Numbered from the stretch's first letter, positions 44,768-54,022 are shown. The stretch: 64,000 nucleotides of DNA from Myxococcales bacterium (GCA_025359105.1 JANYHK010000005.1:1-64000), one strand, 5' to 3'. Numbers and translations are program-made. Notes: generated by a model not told the origin, from the sequence alone.

Positions 44768-46132
44768 GTGAGCCCCTCGTCGCTCGGCGCCGTCCTCGAA
44801 GTCACCGTCCTCCTCGCGTCGACGGCGTCTGCCGCGCTCATGGCCCTCCGACTGCGCGCCGCCACGCCGTTCGGGCCAGCGCGACCGACGCGATGGGCCA
44901 CGCACCCCTTCACGCACCTGACGCTGGTGTGCGGCCTCGTCTTTTTGAACCAGCTCGCGTTCAACGTGTTCGTGCGCGTCGCGCACCACGGAGATCCGGA
45001 GTTCATCGCGCGGTACATCCGGGGCGGGTGGTTCGACGTCGTGCCCGATCATCCCGTCGTCGTCGGGATCGCCCATGCGCTGGGGAGGGATGTCGGCTGG
45101 CTCTCACCGAGCGTCCTACGCGTGCAGGCGTTCCTCGAGCTCCCGCTCGTGCTCTTCGCATACCTGTCGATCGCGCGGCTGCTCGATCGCGCTGTCTACC
45201 GCGCGCTCGTGCAGCCCGGCGTCCTCTTCGCCGCCGCCGTCGCGTTCACGGTGCCGTTCGATCTCGTCGAGCTCTCGCTCCCCAACCCGTGGACGAAGGA
45301 CGATCTCGTCGTGCGCGCCGTCGCCTGCGTCGTGACGCCGGCGTGGATCGCGTGGCTGGCGCGGGGCGAGCGAGGCGGCCCGTGCTTTCCTGCGAGCGAA
45401 TCGCGTCCAACGGGGCTCGTCGGGCTGGTGACGTTCGTGACCGGCGCGCTCGCGACGTCGTACCTCGTCCTCGTCATGTACGACGTCACGCTCCTCTACA
45501 ACCTGGGGCACCTGTCGGCCGCGAAGGGGCCGCTCGTGGCGGCGTGGGCAGCGGCGACGCTGGCGCACGTCGGGGATGGCCGGTTCGACGGCTTCGTGCA
45601 CCGTGTGGTGACGGGCTCCCACGAGGCCGCGCCGCCGGCTCCGCTCGGTGTACGCGTCGCGACGAGCGCGCTCGCGGCGTTCACGTTCCTGTTCTTCGTC
45701 CCGTCGCTGGCACTGCGCTACGCCGGAACCCACCCGGTCGCGCAGGTCTTCGGCGTCGCGATCGTGCTCTTCGGGCTCGTGCTCGGCGCCGTGCTGGCGC
45801 TCCGCGATGCGCGTCCGACGGCGCGCGAGATCGCGGCAGCAGGGATTGCAGCGATCTTCGCGCTCGCATGCGGGCTCGTGGCAGCGGACACGGACCTGGG
45901 GGGGCTCCTTTCGGCGCGCGACCGGTTCGCCGAGCAGCTCCTCCTCCGCAAGGCCGGCGCGCTCCTCGCGGTCGCCGTGGTGGCGTGGGTCCTCGCGGAG
46001 CGCGCGCTGCAGAAGCTCCTCGTCACTTCACCGTCGGCGGCGAAGAGCTCGCCTTCGTCATCAGCGTCCGGATGTGCCGGAGCGACGGGGAGCCGAAGCC
46101 GAGCAGCGTGTCGTGGTACGCGCGCTCGGTGA
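44768..46132 (+). CDS. Polytopic membrane protein of unknown function
   Basis: A 454-residue hydrophobic protein with roughly 10 predicted membrane helices (for example FTHLTLVCGLVFLNQLAFNV, LVLFAYLSIARLL, LVTFVTGALATSYLVLVMYD, FTFLFFVPSLALRY and FGVAIVLFGLVLGAVLALR). No transporter or enzyme motif is recognised. The start is a GTG at 44768 with no clear ribosome-binding site. The last 110 bp, coding for a Ser/Ala/Arg-rich tail, overlap the 3' end of the convergent DUF885 gene, so the tail is probably not functionally constrained. Confidence 0.7.
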   Translation: MSPSSLGAVLEVTVLLASTASAALMALRLRAATPFGPARPTRWATHPFTHLTLVCGLVFLNQLAFNVFVRVAHHGDPEFIARYIRGGWFDVVPDHPVVVGIAHALGRDVGWLSPSVLRVQAFLELPLVLFAYLSIARLLDRAVYRALVQPGVLFAAAVAFTVPFDLVELSLPNPWTKDDLVVRAVACVVTPAWIAWLARGERGGPCFPASESRPTGLVGLVTFVTGALATSYLVLVMYDVTLLYNLGHLSAAKGPLVAAWAAATLAHVGDGRFDGFVHRVVTGSHEAAPPAPLGVRVATSALAAFTFLFFVPSLALRYAGTHPVAQVFGVAIVLFGLVLGAVLALRDARPTAREIAAAGIAAIFALACGLVAADTDLGGLLSARDRFAEQLLLRKAGALLAVAVVAWVLAERALQKLLVTSPSAAKSSPSSSASGCAGATGSRSRAACRGTRAR

Positions 46133-47879
46133 AGCCGGGGGCCTTCTCGAGCTGCGTGCGGAGCTTCAAGAGCTCGGTGAAGCCGTAGTAGTACGTCGTG
46201 AGCTGCGCGCTCGAGAGGCGCGCGCGGTTCCACTTGCCGACGGCCTCGCCCTCCTCCTGGAAGGCCTCGTCGGTCATGAGCGCGAGCGCCTCCTTCTCGG
46301 TCATCTGACCGGCGTGGATGTCGTGGTCGAGGATGGCGTTCGCGGCGAGGCGGAGGGCCATTTTCTGGCGCTGCATGCGCACGCGCGCGCCGCCGAAGCC
46401 GTACTTGGCCATCAGCCACTCGCCGTAGACGGCCCATCCTTCGACGAACGGTCCGCTCGCGAAGAGCGCACGAAGGTCGTTCTTGGCCTTGTTCGAGGCC
46501 ATCGCCTGCAGGTAGTGGCCGGGCATCGCCTCGTGGACGGTGAGGTCCGCCAGCATGCTGGCGTTGTATTCGCGGTAGAAGGATTGCGCGCGCTTGTCGG
46601 TCCAGTCGCGGGGCGTCGGGGAGATCGCGTAGACGGACCACGGCTTCTGCTCGAGCGGTCCGCTCGAGTCGCAGTACGCGACGCTCACGCCGCGGCGGTA
46701 CTCGGGCATCTCGATGACCTGGCACGGCTCCTCCGGCAGGCGCACTAGATCGTGCTCGCGTACGAAGGCGGTCGCCTTCTCGAGCTCGCGCTTGGCGTCC
46801 GTGAGGATGGTCTTGTTCGTCGGGCGCTCGGCCGCGAGGGCGTCGAGCACGGCGCGTACGAGCTTCTTCTTGCCTTCGGGGGTGCCGGGGCGCGCGGCCG
46901 GCGTCGTCTTGAGGAGCGTGGGCGCGAGCTCCATCGCGGTGTCGACCATCTCTTCCTGCGTGCGCAGGAGCAGCTCGCGCGCGCCGCGGGCGAGCTCGTC
47001 GATCGCGATCTCGTCGTCGAGCTCGAACCGCATCGTCTTGGCGAGCATCTCGCGACCTACGCGGAAGTCCCCATCGCTGCGCGGCAGGAGATCCTTCTCG
47101 AGGAAGGTCTGAAAATCGCGCAGCGCCATCGCCGCGGTCTTCGCGGCAGCCTCGAGCGCGGCCTTCTGGTCGGGCTCCTTCGCCGCGTCCGCGGCGAGGC
47201 CCTTCTCGCAGAGATCGAGGAGCCCCTTGTTCTGCTTGATCGCGGTCTCGGTGTGGAGGCGCGGCGCATGGGCCAGGCGTTTCTTGGCGATCTCGACGAT
47301 GCCGGCGACGCCGCCGAGCCGCGCGCGCACGCTCTTCATGCGTTCGGCATGCGGAGCGAACTCTCGCTCGAGGAGCGCGTCGAAGCCGTCGCCGATGAGC
47401 CCCGTGTAAAAGAGCGGGTTCTTGTCGGCCGCGCGCTGCTCCAGGAGGGCGAACTTCATGTGATCGAGCTGGCTCTCGAGAATCTTCGCGTCGATCTGCT
47501 CCTGCTCGCCGAGCGCCGCACGCGGGATGCGCGCGAGCTCCGCCCGCGTCGTTTCGACGAAGGCGAGGACCTCGGTGTCGCCGGAGGCGCTGACGTCCGG
47601 CCACGCGGCGTCATACGCGTGGTTGCCGGCGCCCGTCGCGACCGTGGGCGATCGCTTCAGGTAGCCGCTCAGGAACCGCGCCGTCACGGCTGCAAGATCG
47701 GCGTTGGCCGCGGCGCGGGTCGTCACGTCGGCGGGGGCGTTGGCCGACGTGACGGGTGGGGGCCCTGCTGGGCTCGTCGGGCTCGTCGGGCTCGTCGGCA
47801 TGGTGGCGGGGGGAGGCGCGGAAGGCGAGCAGGCGAGGACGAGCGCCGTGAGGGCGATGAAGGGGGCGACGGTGCGCAT
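46023..47879 (-). CDS. DUF885 family lipoprotein, second copy
   Basis: A 618-residue lipoprotein with lipobox LVLAC (Cys17), a Thr-Ser-Pro repeat spacer (TSPTSPTSPAG), and a helical DUF885 domain. The active-site-like motif is HEAMPGHYLQ, against HEAIPGHHLQ in the copy at 16356; the second His of the pair is Tyr here. FVEGWAVYGEWL matches the other family block. It is a predicted zinc-dependent exopeptidase-like enzyme outside the cytoplasm. ATG 47879 opens the signal peptide. Overlaps the convergent membrane-protein gene by 110 bp. Confidence 0.87.
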   Translation of the reverse strand: MRTVAPFIALTALVLACSPSAPPPATMPTSPTSPTSPAGPPPVTSANAPADVTTRAAANADLAAVTARFLSGYLKRSPTVATGAGNHAYDAAWPDVSASGDTEVLAFVETTRAELARIPRAALGEQEQIDAKILESQLDHMKFALLEQRAADKNPLFYTGLIGDGFDALLEREFAPHAERMKSVRARLGGVAGIVEIAKKRLAHAPRLHTETAIKQNKGLLDLCEKGLAADAAKEPDQKAALEAAAKTAAMALRDFQTFLEKDLLPRSDGDFRVGREMLAKTMRFELDDEIAIDELARGARELLLRTQEEMVDTAMELAPTLLKTTPAARPGTPEGKKKLVRAVLDALAAERPTNKTILTDAKRELEKATAFVREHDLVRLPEEPCQVIEMPEYRRGVSVAYCDSSGPLEQKPWSVYAISPTPRDWTDKRAQSFYREYNASMLADLTVHEAMPGHYLQAMASNKAKNDLRALFASGPFVEGWAVYGEWLMAKYGFGGARVRMQRQKMALRLAANAILDHDIHAGQMTEKEALALMTDEAFQEEGEAVGKWNRARLSSAQLTTYYYGFTELLKLRTQLEKAPGFTERAYHDTLLGFGSPSLRHIRTLMTKASSSPPTVK

Positions 47880-48076
47880 GCGTCTCCTTACCACCGGTCG
47901 ATCAGGGTTTGAACCCGAGCGGGGCGACCGCGACGGCGAGCGGCTCGGCACGTGGGCGGCGCGCCCCGCCCGAGCCGGAGCGCTCGGGAAAACGCAGGGG
48001 ATTCTCGTTGGACGGCGATTTGCAAAAGGTCATGCACGTGGCCGCGCGAAATCGACCCGAGCCCGGAGCCCTCCCG

Positions 48077-48439
48077 ATGCGTCCCTCGACCCTGCCCATC
48101 CCGACGCTCTTCGTGCTCGCCGCCGTCGCGTTCCCGCTCGCCGGTTGCCACACATCCGAGCTCGAGCCGCAGACACCCGACCAGGTTTGGGAGGTCGATC
48201 GCCCTGGGAGCGGTGTGGAGTCGCTCTACGCGATGGCGCCCGTTCCCGCGGTCTTCGACCCGGCGCCCGTTCCGCGCGAGCGCCCGCGCAGCGTCTCGCT
48301 CGGCTACATCGGCGACTGGCCGCTCGCCGGCTCCGAGCCGACCGGGCCGCACTGGCCTTACGTGCAGGAGCCCTTCCACTTCCAGGGCCGCTCGTCCATC
48401 TACGGCTACGGCTACGGCCGCGGCTACCACCGCCGCTGA
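48077..48439 (+). CDS. Small lipoprotein with Tyr/Gly-rich tail
   Basis: A 120-residue lipoprotein with lipobox LAGC (Cys24). The mature part is Pro/Glu-rich and contains GDWPLAGSEPTGPHWPYVQE; it ends in YGYGYGRGYHRR, an aromatic, basic tail of the kind seen in surface or matrix-binding proteins. No family is recognised. ATG 48077 has GGAGCC upstream. The stop is 12 bp from the stop of the convergent MAPEG gene. Confidence 0.6.
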   Translation: MRPSTLPIPTLFVLAAVAFPLAGCHTSELEPQTPDQVWEVDRPGSGVESLYAMAPVPAVFDPAPVPRERPRSVSLGYIGDWPLAGSEPTGPHWPYVQEPFHFQGRSSIYGYGYGRGYHRR

Positions 48440-48451
48440 CGTCGAGGCGCG

Positions 48452-48859
48452 TCAGGCGCCCGCTAGCTTCACGAGCATCCACCCGAAGAGCCCGAGCTGT
48501 GCGGTGAAGAACGTCGCCCGCACCAAGACGTTCGGCTTGCCGGTGCCGCTCAGGTGCGCGGCCGTCTGTCCGACGCGCGCGTACAGGACGAACGGCGCGA
48601 CCGCGTCGATCGCGCCGAGCTTTCCCATCGCGGCCGCGGCGAGGACGACCACCGCGAACAGCGGCAGGTTCTCGAGGCAGTTGGCGTGCGCGTCCTCGAG
48701 GCGCCGGACGACCGGGGCGTCGTCCTTCGGCTTGGCGGCGCGCGGCCAGCTGTTGATGGGGGTGCCCTGCAGGAAGCGGAGGGCGCGGTAGAGGAAGACG
48801 CCGCCCACGAGGAGCAGCGTCCACGCCGTGAAACCGAGCAGCGAGGTGAGCGCGTTCAC
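48452..48859 (-). CDS. MAPEG family membrane protein
   Basis: A 135-residue membrane protein with four predicted helices. The family block is RRLEDAHANCLENLPLFAVV (about 51-70), with Arg, His-x-Asn and Glu-Asn in the pattern that binds glutathione in eukaryotic relatives; bacterial members are mostly uncharacterised, with proposed detoxification or lipid peroxide roles. The start ATG at 48859 is 21 bp downstream of the preceding minus-strand gene's stop, so it may be co-transcribed with the dehydrogenase-like lipoprotein. Confidence 0.85.
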   Translation of the reverse strand: MNALTSLLGFTAWTLLLVGGVFLYRALRFLQGTPINSWPRAAKPKDDAPVVRRLEDAHANCLENLPLFAVVVLAAAAMGKLGAIDAVAPFVLYARVGQTAAHLSGTGKPNVLVRATFFTAQLGLFGWMLVKLAGA

Positions 48860-48880
48860 GGGGGCAGGGCGTCGCCGTCG

Positions 48881-50320
48881 TTACTGAAGCGCGAGCTTGG
48901 CGACGCGGTTGAAGCCGTAGACGAAGTAGACCTCGCCGTCGTTGCCCTGCACGATGGCCGTGATTTGCGAGAGGCCTCCCCCGCTGCTCGGGGTGATCTG
49001 GGCGAGCGGTTTCGCGACCGGGCCATAGAACTGACCCTGGCAGCGCTTGAGCGCGCCGAGCTCGTTTCCCTGGTTGTCGGCGAAGAGGTAGACGCCGGCG
49101 AGCGCCGGGATCGCCGCGCCGCGGTACACGGTGCCGCCGATGATCGCGCGGTAGTCGGGGAACAGGCCGCTGCCTCGATCGACCGAGAGCACCGGCGGTG
49201 TGTGCGGAGACGGGCCGCCGAGCGGCTTGCCCCCGCACGTGTTCGCCTGCGTCCCCTCGAACGCCGGCCAGCCGAAGTTCGCGCCCTTGGTGCCCGCCGC
49301 GAGAAAGTCGACCTCCTCGTGGGTGTCCTGTCCGACGTCACCCAGGTAGAAGTCGCCGGTGAGCGGATCGAAGCCGTAGCGGAACGGATTGCGCACGCCG
49401 TAGTGCAGGACGCGCACGTCGTTCGCGAACGGGTTGCCCGCGGCGCCGAAGGGAGCGGCGGCGTTCACGTCGAGGCGGAGCACCTTGCCGTTCAGCTTGG
49501 TCGTGTCCTGGACGACGCCGGGGAGCGAGCTCTCGCAGCCGCCGCCGCCATCGCCGGTGCCGACGTAGAGGAGCTTGTCGGGCCCGAACATGATCGTTCC
49601 GCCGTTATGGTTCGTCTCCGACGGCGGCATGACCACGATGTCCTGGACCTTCGCGGGATCCGCCACGTCGGCGTTCGCGGCGGAGCGCTTGAACTCGACG
49701 ACGGCGTCGGTTCCCGCGGCCGAGTAGCTCCCGTCGGCGCCGTCGGCGGGGCTGCCCATCACGAAGAAGCGACCGTTGGTGGCGTAGTCGGGGTGGAATG
49801 CGAGGCTGAGGAGGCCGCGCTCGCCCGGATTATTTCCGATGCCGGCGGAGATGTCCAAGAATGGCGTGGCCAGGAGCGCGCCGGCCCGCACGATGCGGAT
49901 GCGACCGGCCTGGGAGACGACGAACCAGTCGGTGGAGCCCGGCGGCTGAGCCGCGTAGATGGCGCTGGGGATGGTCGACGCCGTGATCGGCACGAGCTTG
50001 AGCCCGGGGAAGACGGGGGCAGCGCCCGTGCACGGCACGTTGACGTCCACACCGGTGTCCTTGGCCGCGTCGCCGCCGCCATCGCCCCCGCTGGAGCCGC
50101 TGGCACCGCTGGTGCCGCTGGTGCCGCTCGTTCCGCTCGTTCCGCTGGAGCCGCTGGTGCCGCTCGTTCCGCTCGCTCCGCTAGAGGAAGCTGTGGTGTC
50201 GGCGCCGCCGTCGTCCGAGCCGGGGCCTACGCCGGCATCCGAGCCGCCGCAGGCGAAGACAGACGTCCCGCCGGCGAGGAGCAGGACCGTAAGCAGGGCA
50301 CGCGTCTGGGTTCTGATCAT
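48881..50320 (-). CDS. Lipoprotein with PQQ sugar-dehydrogenase-like propeller and Ser-Gly spacer
   Basis: A 479-residue lipoprotein: lipobox VFAC (Cys24), Ser-Gly-Thr repeat spacer (about 45-79), and a glucose/sorbosone-dehydrogenase-type propeller. Key blocks are GERGLLSLAFHPDYATNGRF, NHNGGTIMFGPDKLLYVGTG, HYGVRNPFRYGFDPLTGDFY and LGDVGQDTHEEVDFL, a very good match to the soluble aldose-sugar dehydrogenase family, where these residues bind PQQ and calcium. It probably oxidises sugars outside the inner membrane. It is closer to the enzyme family than the lipoprotein at 24991. ATG 50320. Confidence 0.88.
   Translation of the reverse strand: MIRTQTRALLTVLLLAGGTSVFACGGSDAGVGPGSDDGGADTTASSSGASGTSGTSGSSGTSGTSGTSGTSGASGSSGGDGGGDAAKDTGVDVNVPCTGAAPVFPGLKLVPITASTIPSAIYAAQPPGSTDWFVVSQAGRIRIVRAGALLATPFLDISAGIGNNPGERGLLSLAFHPDYATNGRFFVMGSPADGADGSYSAAGTDAVVEFKRSAANADVADPAKVQDIVVMPPSETNHNGGTIMFGPDKLLYVGTGDGGGGCESSLPGVVQDTTKLNGKVLRLDVNAAAPFGAAGNPFANDVRVLHYGVRNPFRYGFDPLTGDFYLGDVGQDTHEEVDFLAAGTKGANFGWPAFEGTQANTCGGKPLGGPSPHTPPVLSVDRGSGLFPDYRAIIGGTVYRGAAIPALAGVYLFADNQGNELGALKRCQGQFYGPVAKPLAQITPSSGGGLSQITAIVQGNDGEVYFVYGFNRVAKLALQ
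50084..50188 (-). repeat. Tandem Ser-Gly-X coding repeat
   Basis: About 105 bp of 9-bp units encode the Ser-Gly-Thr/Ala/Ser spacer after the lipid anchor of the PQQ-dehydrogenase-like lipoprotein. It is the same type of repeat as at 15120 and 57511, joined to unrelated domains. Confidence 0.85.
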
Positions 50321-50484
50321 GGCCAATCGAGCGTAGCAGCAGCATGCGGGTCCCGTGGAAGGTGAAGATCGGGGGGGACGTCCTCGCACATGACGGGACA
50401 TGCGCACACCCTGCGTTCCTGCGCGTCGCTGTTCCACCGTCAGGCGCGTTTGGCTAGCCTCCCACACTGAGGAGAGTGTTCCCC

Positions 50485-51774
50485 ATGCTCAGTGACTCGT
50501 TGAGCTCGCGTCGGCTCGGTGTTTGGATCGTCGCGGTCCTGGCGGTAGGCGGCGGCGCGGTCGTCGGTTGCAGCGGCGACGACACGAACGGCGGAGGCCC
50601 CACGGACGGCGGCGCGGATCAAGACGCGACGACCGAAGGCGGCGGCGACTCGGGCTCGGACACCAGCACGCCCGACACCAGCCCGGGCACCGACGCGAGC
50701 GATGCTGGGAAAGACAGCGGCCCGCCGTTCGACTGCACCAAGGACACGCCCGACGCCGGTGACGGTGGCCCCTTCCAGCTCCCGACCGATCTGCGCTGCA
50801 CGGGCCTCTACTCCGACTGGGCATCCAAGACGGTCGCCGCCGACGCGCGCCCGTATGCGCCGGCCTATCCGCTCTGGAGTGACGGCGCGATCAAGTCGCG
50901 CTGGATCCACCTTCCGACCGGCACGAAGATCGACGCGACGGATCCCAACGAGTGGACGTTCCCGGTGGGCACGAAGCTCTGGAAGGAGTTCGTCGTCGCC
51001 GGCAAGCGGATCGAGACGCGCCTCTACCAGAAGAACGGCGACGGCGACTGGGCGCGGACGACGTACCAGTGGTCGACCGACGAGTCCGCGGCGACGCGCC
51101 TCGACACCGGCTTTGGCGGCCCTCCCGCCGACGCGGGCGTCATCGACGACGGCGGCGGCGCCGACGCCTCGACGTACTACGAGATCCCGAGCGTGCAGAA
51201 GTGCGACAACTGCCACAACGGGCGGCTCGACAAGGTGCTCGGTTTCGACGCCGTGAACCTTGGCGGCGCCGCGGCGACCGGCGTGACGCTGACGGTCCTC
51301 AAGAGCGAGGGCCTCCTCGTCGTCGCCGACGGCGGCGCGTCACCGCTCCCCGCCACGCTCACGATCCCCGACGACGGCACCGGCAAGGGCAAGGACGCCG
51401 CCGGGTGGCTCCACTCGAACTGCGGCGTCGTCTGCCACAACGCGAACCCGTCCGCCGCGTGCAACTTCATCAGCATGCGCCTGCGCGTCGGGGTCGAGGA
51501 GCTCGTCCTGCCCGACGGCGGCACGCCGACCCTGCAAGCCATGCAGCTCTACACGACGACGCACGACGTGCCCGCGTCCACCGCCCTCGGCGATCCGGCC
51601 TTCAAGCCGTACAACCGGATCACGCACGGCAATCCGTCGAAGAGCCTCCTCCGCTATCTCGTCGGTCGCCGCACGGGAAACGAGATCAACGGTCAGATGC
51701 CGCCGATCGACTCGCACACGGTGGACGTCGCCGACGTGGCGAACCTGAACGCGTGGATCACCGCGATGCCTTGA
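50485..51774 (+). CDS. Diheme c-type lipoprotein (SO2930/HNE_0200-like)
   Basis: A 429-residue lipoprotein with lipobox VVGC (Cys29) and an Asp/Gly/Thr spacer. The domain pattern YPLWSDGAIKSRWIHLPTGT, FPVGTKLWKEFVVAGKRIET and WARTTYQWSTDE fits the HNE_0200/SO2930 family of diheme proteins. Heme sites are CDNCH (Cys240, Cys243, His244) and a three-spaced CGVVCH (Cys313, Cys317, His318). GNEINGQMPPIDSH has the Met-Pro-Pro expected for an axial ligand. GAGGAGAG at 50468-50475 sets ATG 50485 as the start. Probably an electron carrier in the outer envelope; divergent from the sugar-dehydrogenase-like gene, which could be its electron source. Confidence 0.8.
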   Translation: MLSDSLSSRRLGVWIVAVLAVGGGAVVGCSGDDTNGGGPTDGGADQDATTEGGGDSGSDTSTPDTSPGTDASDAGKDSGPPFDCTKDTPDAGDGGPFQLPTDLRCTGLYSDWASKTVAADARPYAPAYPLWSDGAIKSRWIHLPTGTKIDATDPNEWTFPVGTKLWKEFVVAGKRIETRLYQKNGDGDWARTTYQWSTDESAATRLDTGFGGPPADAGVIDDGGGADASTYYEIPSVQKCDNCHNGRLDKVLGFDAVNLGGAAATGVTLTVLKSEGLLVVADGGASPLPATLTIPDDGTGKGKDAAGWLHSNCGVVCHNANPSAACNFISMRLRVGVEELVLPDGGTPTLQAMQLYTTTHDVPASTALGDPAFKPYNRITHGNPSKSLLRYLVGRRTGNEINGQMPPIDSHTVDVADVANLNAWITAMP

Positions 51775-51805
51775 GGGAGCGCCAGCACGATCTGCCCCAG
51801 GATCA

Positions 51806-54022
51806 TCACGTCTTGCGTCCGCACGCGTCGAGGCCGCGGACGATGCGCGCGAACTCGCCCGGCTCCATCTTCCTCGGCACGAAGGGGCTAACGAGCGCCA
51901 CGACGACCATGTGGCGGTACACACGGACCGTGCCGCCGTGGGCGGTCCACCACCACGTGTCGTGGTTCGGGTCCGTGCGATCGCCGGCGCCGTCGTGCGG
52001 CGCGACACCCAGGAGCGCTTGCACGCACGCCTCGATCGCCGCGACTTCGTGAAAGTTGCCGTCGGTGTCGGAAGGCGGGCGAAGCAAGAGCTCCTGGAGG
52101 GGGCCGGCCTTCTCGTTTTTCCACATGAGCGTCGCGGCGCCGTACCAGGGGTGATCGAGCGCCAGGGTGTGCTCCACGCCGACGAGGACGCGCACCGCGA
52201 CCCCGGGAAAGGTCCTTCGCATCATGGCGTCGGCGTGAGCTTCGTCCGCGGTCGCGTCGATCGCCGCGATCGCGGTGAGCGGGTGGCCGCGCCCTAGCCA
52301 GTCGCGCTGTTCGGCCTCGGTGACGTGGACCGGGAGCTCCAGCACGGCGCCGCGCAAGAGGTTCCACGTCGCGTCGACCTGCACCTTCCAGCTCGGGTTC
52401 GGCGCGCCGTCGACCTTCCGATCGGCGGCCCCGCGCGCGTGGGTCCCGTCGTAGACGAAGGTGGCGCCGTTCCACACCATGTGGCCGTCCTTGTCGAGGC
52501 GTCGGCCGAGCATACCGGCGAGCTTCTGGCGGATCGCGACGTCGTGGGGCGGAGCGGCGTCGCCGTAGAGGTCGACCTCCGCAACGTGGGTCGGATCCGC
52601 CGGATCCCAGGTGAGCTTCAGGCGCGAGAAGGAATCGCCGGCGAGCGGGACAGTCATGGTCAGGTCGCCGACCGCGTCTTTCGTGGCCGCCTGGCCGGTG
52701 CTGGTCGCCATCGACTCCGGGGTCCTCGCGAGGGAGAGCGTCGTGAGCGATGCGATCTGCAGCGCGCCGCTCGCCGCCGGCTCGGCCGCGCGGCCCGTGT
52801 CGGCAGGCGCCCCGCGGCTTCGCGACCACGCGAACGACAAGCCGATCACCGCGATCCCGAGGAGCGCCGCGACGCTCGCGATCAGCGCCACGATCGCGCT
52901 CGTCGGGGCGGGGCGGCGCGGCGCGGGGGCCTGGCTGCGCGCCGCGCCTGGCTGCGCGCTCGGACGGCCGCCAAGCGCCAACGGCGCGGAGGAGCCGGCG
53001 CCTTCGCCCAGCAGCGGCGCAACCGCCGCGATGATCTCGCGGCACGTCGGCACGCGTTGCATGGGATCTTTTGCGAGCATGGCGAGGACGAGATCGTCGA
53101 GGGCGGGCGGCACGCTTGGGACCACCCGGCTCGGCGCGGTCGGCGTGTCGAGGAGGACGCGCGCGAGCACTTCGAGCACGTCTTCTCCACTGAACGCGCG
53201 CCGGCCGGTGAGGCACTCGTAGACGACGCAGCCGAGCGCGAAGACGTCGGCGCGCGCGTCGAGAGCGCGACCGCGCGCTTGCTCGGGCGCCATGTAGCTC
53301 GGCGTGCCGAGGAGCATGCCCTTCTGGGTGCGCGTCGTCGCGCCTGTCGTGGCGCGCGCGATTCCGAAGTCGACGAGCTTGGCGTCGTCGGCGCTGCCGC
53401 CCGGGAGCATGACGTTGCTCGGCTTCACGTCGCGGTGCACGATGCCGCGGGCGTGGGCCAGCCAGAGGCCTTGCGCGACCCGCTTGGTCAGCCGCAACGT
53501 TTCCGGTACGGGCATCGGCCCGCGCGCGATGCGCGCCGCGAGATCTTCGCCGGCGAGCCACTCCATGACGAGGTACGCGTCGCCGTGGGACGTCGTTCCG
53601 TGCGCGACGTAGCGCACGATCGCCGGGTGATCGAGCGACGCCAGGATGTCCGCCTCGCGCTCGAACCGCGCAAAATCAGCCTGATCGTCGAACACGAAGA
53701 GCGCCTTGATCGCGACGAGCGCGCCCGTGTGCAAGTCGCGCCCGCGGAAGATCGTCCCCATTCCGCCCTGTCCGCAGCGTTCCTCGATCTCGAAGCGGTT
53801 TCCGAGGAGCGTCCCCTTTTGCCAAGCCTGCCCGGGTGGCGACTGCGACGGCACCGACTCGGAGATCGAGACCCCCAGCGTGTCACGCGAAGCCGCGAGC
53901 GCCGAGACCAGCTCCCGGCACTCGGGGCACTCGTCCATGTGAACGTCGACCCGTGCGCGCTCCTGCGCAGCCAGCGCGCCGCGCAGGAGTTGAAGCACGG
54001 TGGTCTCGGCCAGGTGCTGCAT
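51806..54022 (-). CDS. Ser/Thr protein kinase with N-terminal anti-sigma-type zinc finger
   Basis: A 738-residue fusion. Residues 1-50 carry a putative zinc finger, HMDECPEC (His28, Cys32, Cys35), as in ZAS-domain anti-sigma factors. The kinase domain (about 74-340) has GQGGMGTIF, Lys106 in VAIK, HRDVKPSN (Asp198) and DFG 218-220, with SYMAPEQ. A membrane helix is at about 375-398. The outer part (about 400-738) is a folded region of no known family with WNGATFVYDGTHARG and HDTWWWTAHGGTVRVYRHMV. The zinc finger suggests that the kinase may bind or respond to a sigma factor or redox state. ATG 54022 is preferred to one seven codons upstream. Confidence 0.93.
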   Translation of the reverse strand: MQHLAETTVLQLLRGALAAQERARVDVHMDECPECRELVSALAASRDTLGVSISESVPSQSPPGQAWQKGTLLGNRFEIEERCGQGGMGTIFRGRDLHTGALVAIKALFVFDDQADFARFEREADILASLDHPAIVRYVAHGTTSHGDAYLVMEWLAGEDLAARIARGPMPVPETLRLTKRVAQGLWLAHARGIVHRDVKPSNVMLPGGSADDAKLVDFGIARATTGATTRTQKGMLLGTPSYMAPEQARGRALDARADVFALGCVVYECLTGRRAFSGEDVLEVLARVLLDTPTAPSRVVPSVPPALDDLVLAMLAKDPMQRVPTCREIIAAVAPLLGEGAGSSAPLALGGRPSAQPGAARSQAPAPRRPAPTSAIVALIASVAALLGIAVIGLSFAWSRSRGAPADTGRAAEPAASGALQIASLTTLSLARTPESMATSTGQAATKDAVGDLTMTVPLAGDSFSRLKLTWDPADPTHVAEVDLYGDAAPPHDVAIRQKLAGMLGRRLDKDGHMVWNGATFVYDGTHARGAADRKVDGAPNPSWKVQVDATWNLLRGAVLELPVHVTEAEQRDWLGRGHPLTAIAAIDATADEAHADAMMRRTFPGVAVRVLVGVEHTLALDHPWYGAATLMWKNEKAGPLQELLLRPPSDTDGNFHEVAAIEACVQALLGVAPHDGAGDRTDPNHDTWWWTAHGGTVRVYRHMVVVALVSPFVPRKMEPGEFARIVRGLDACGRKT

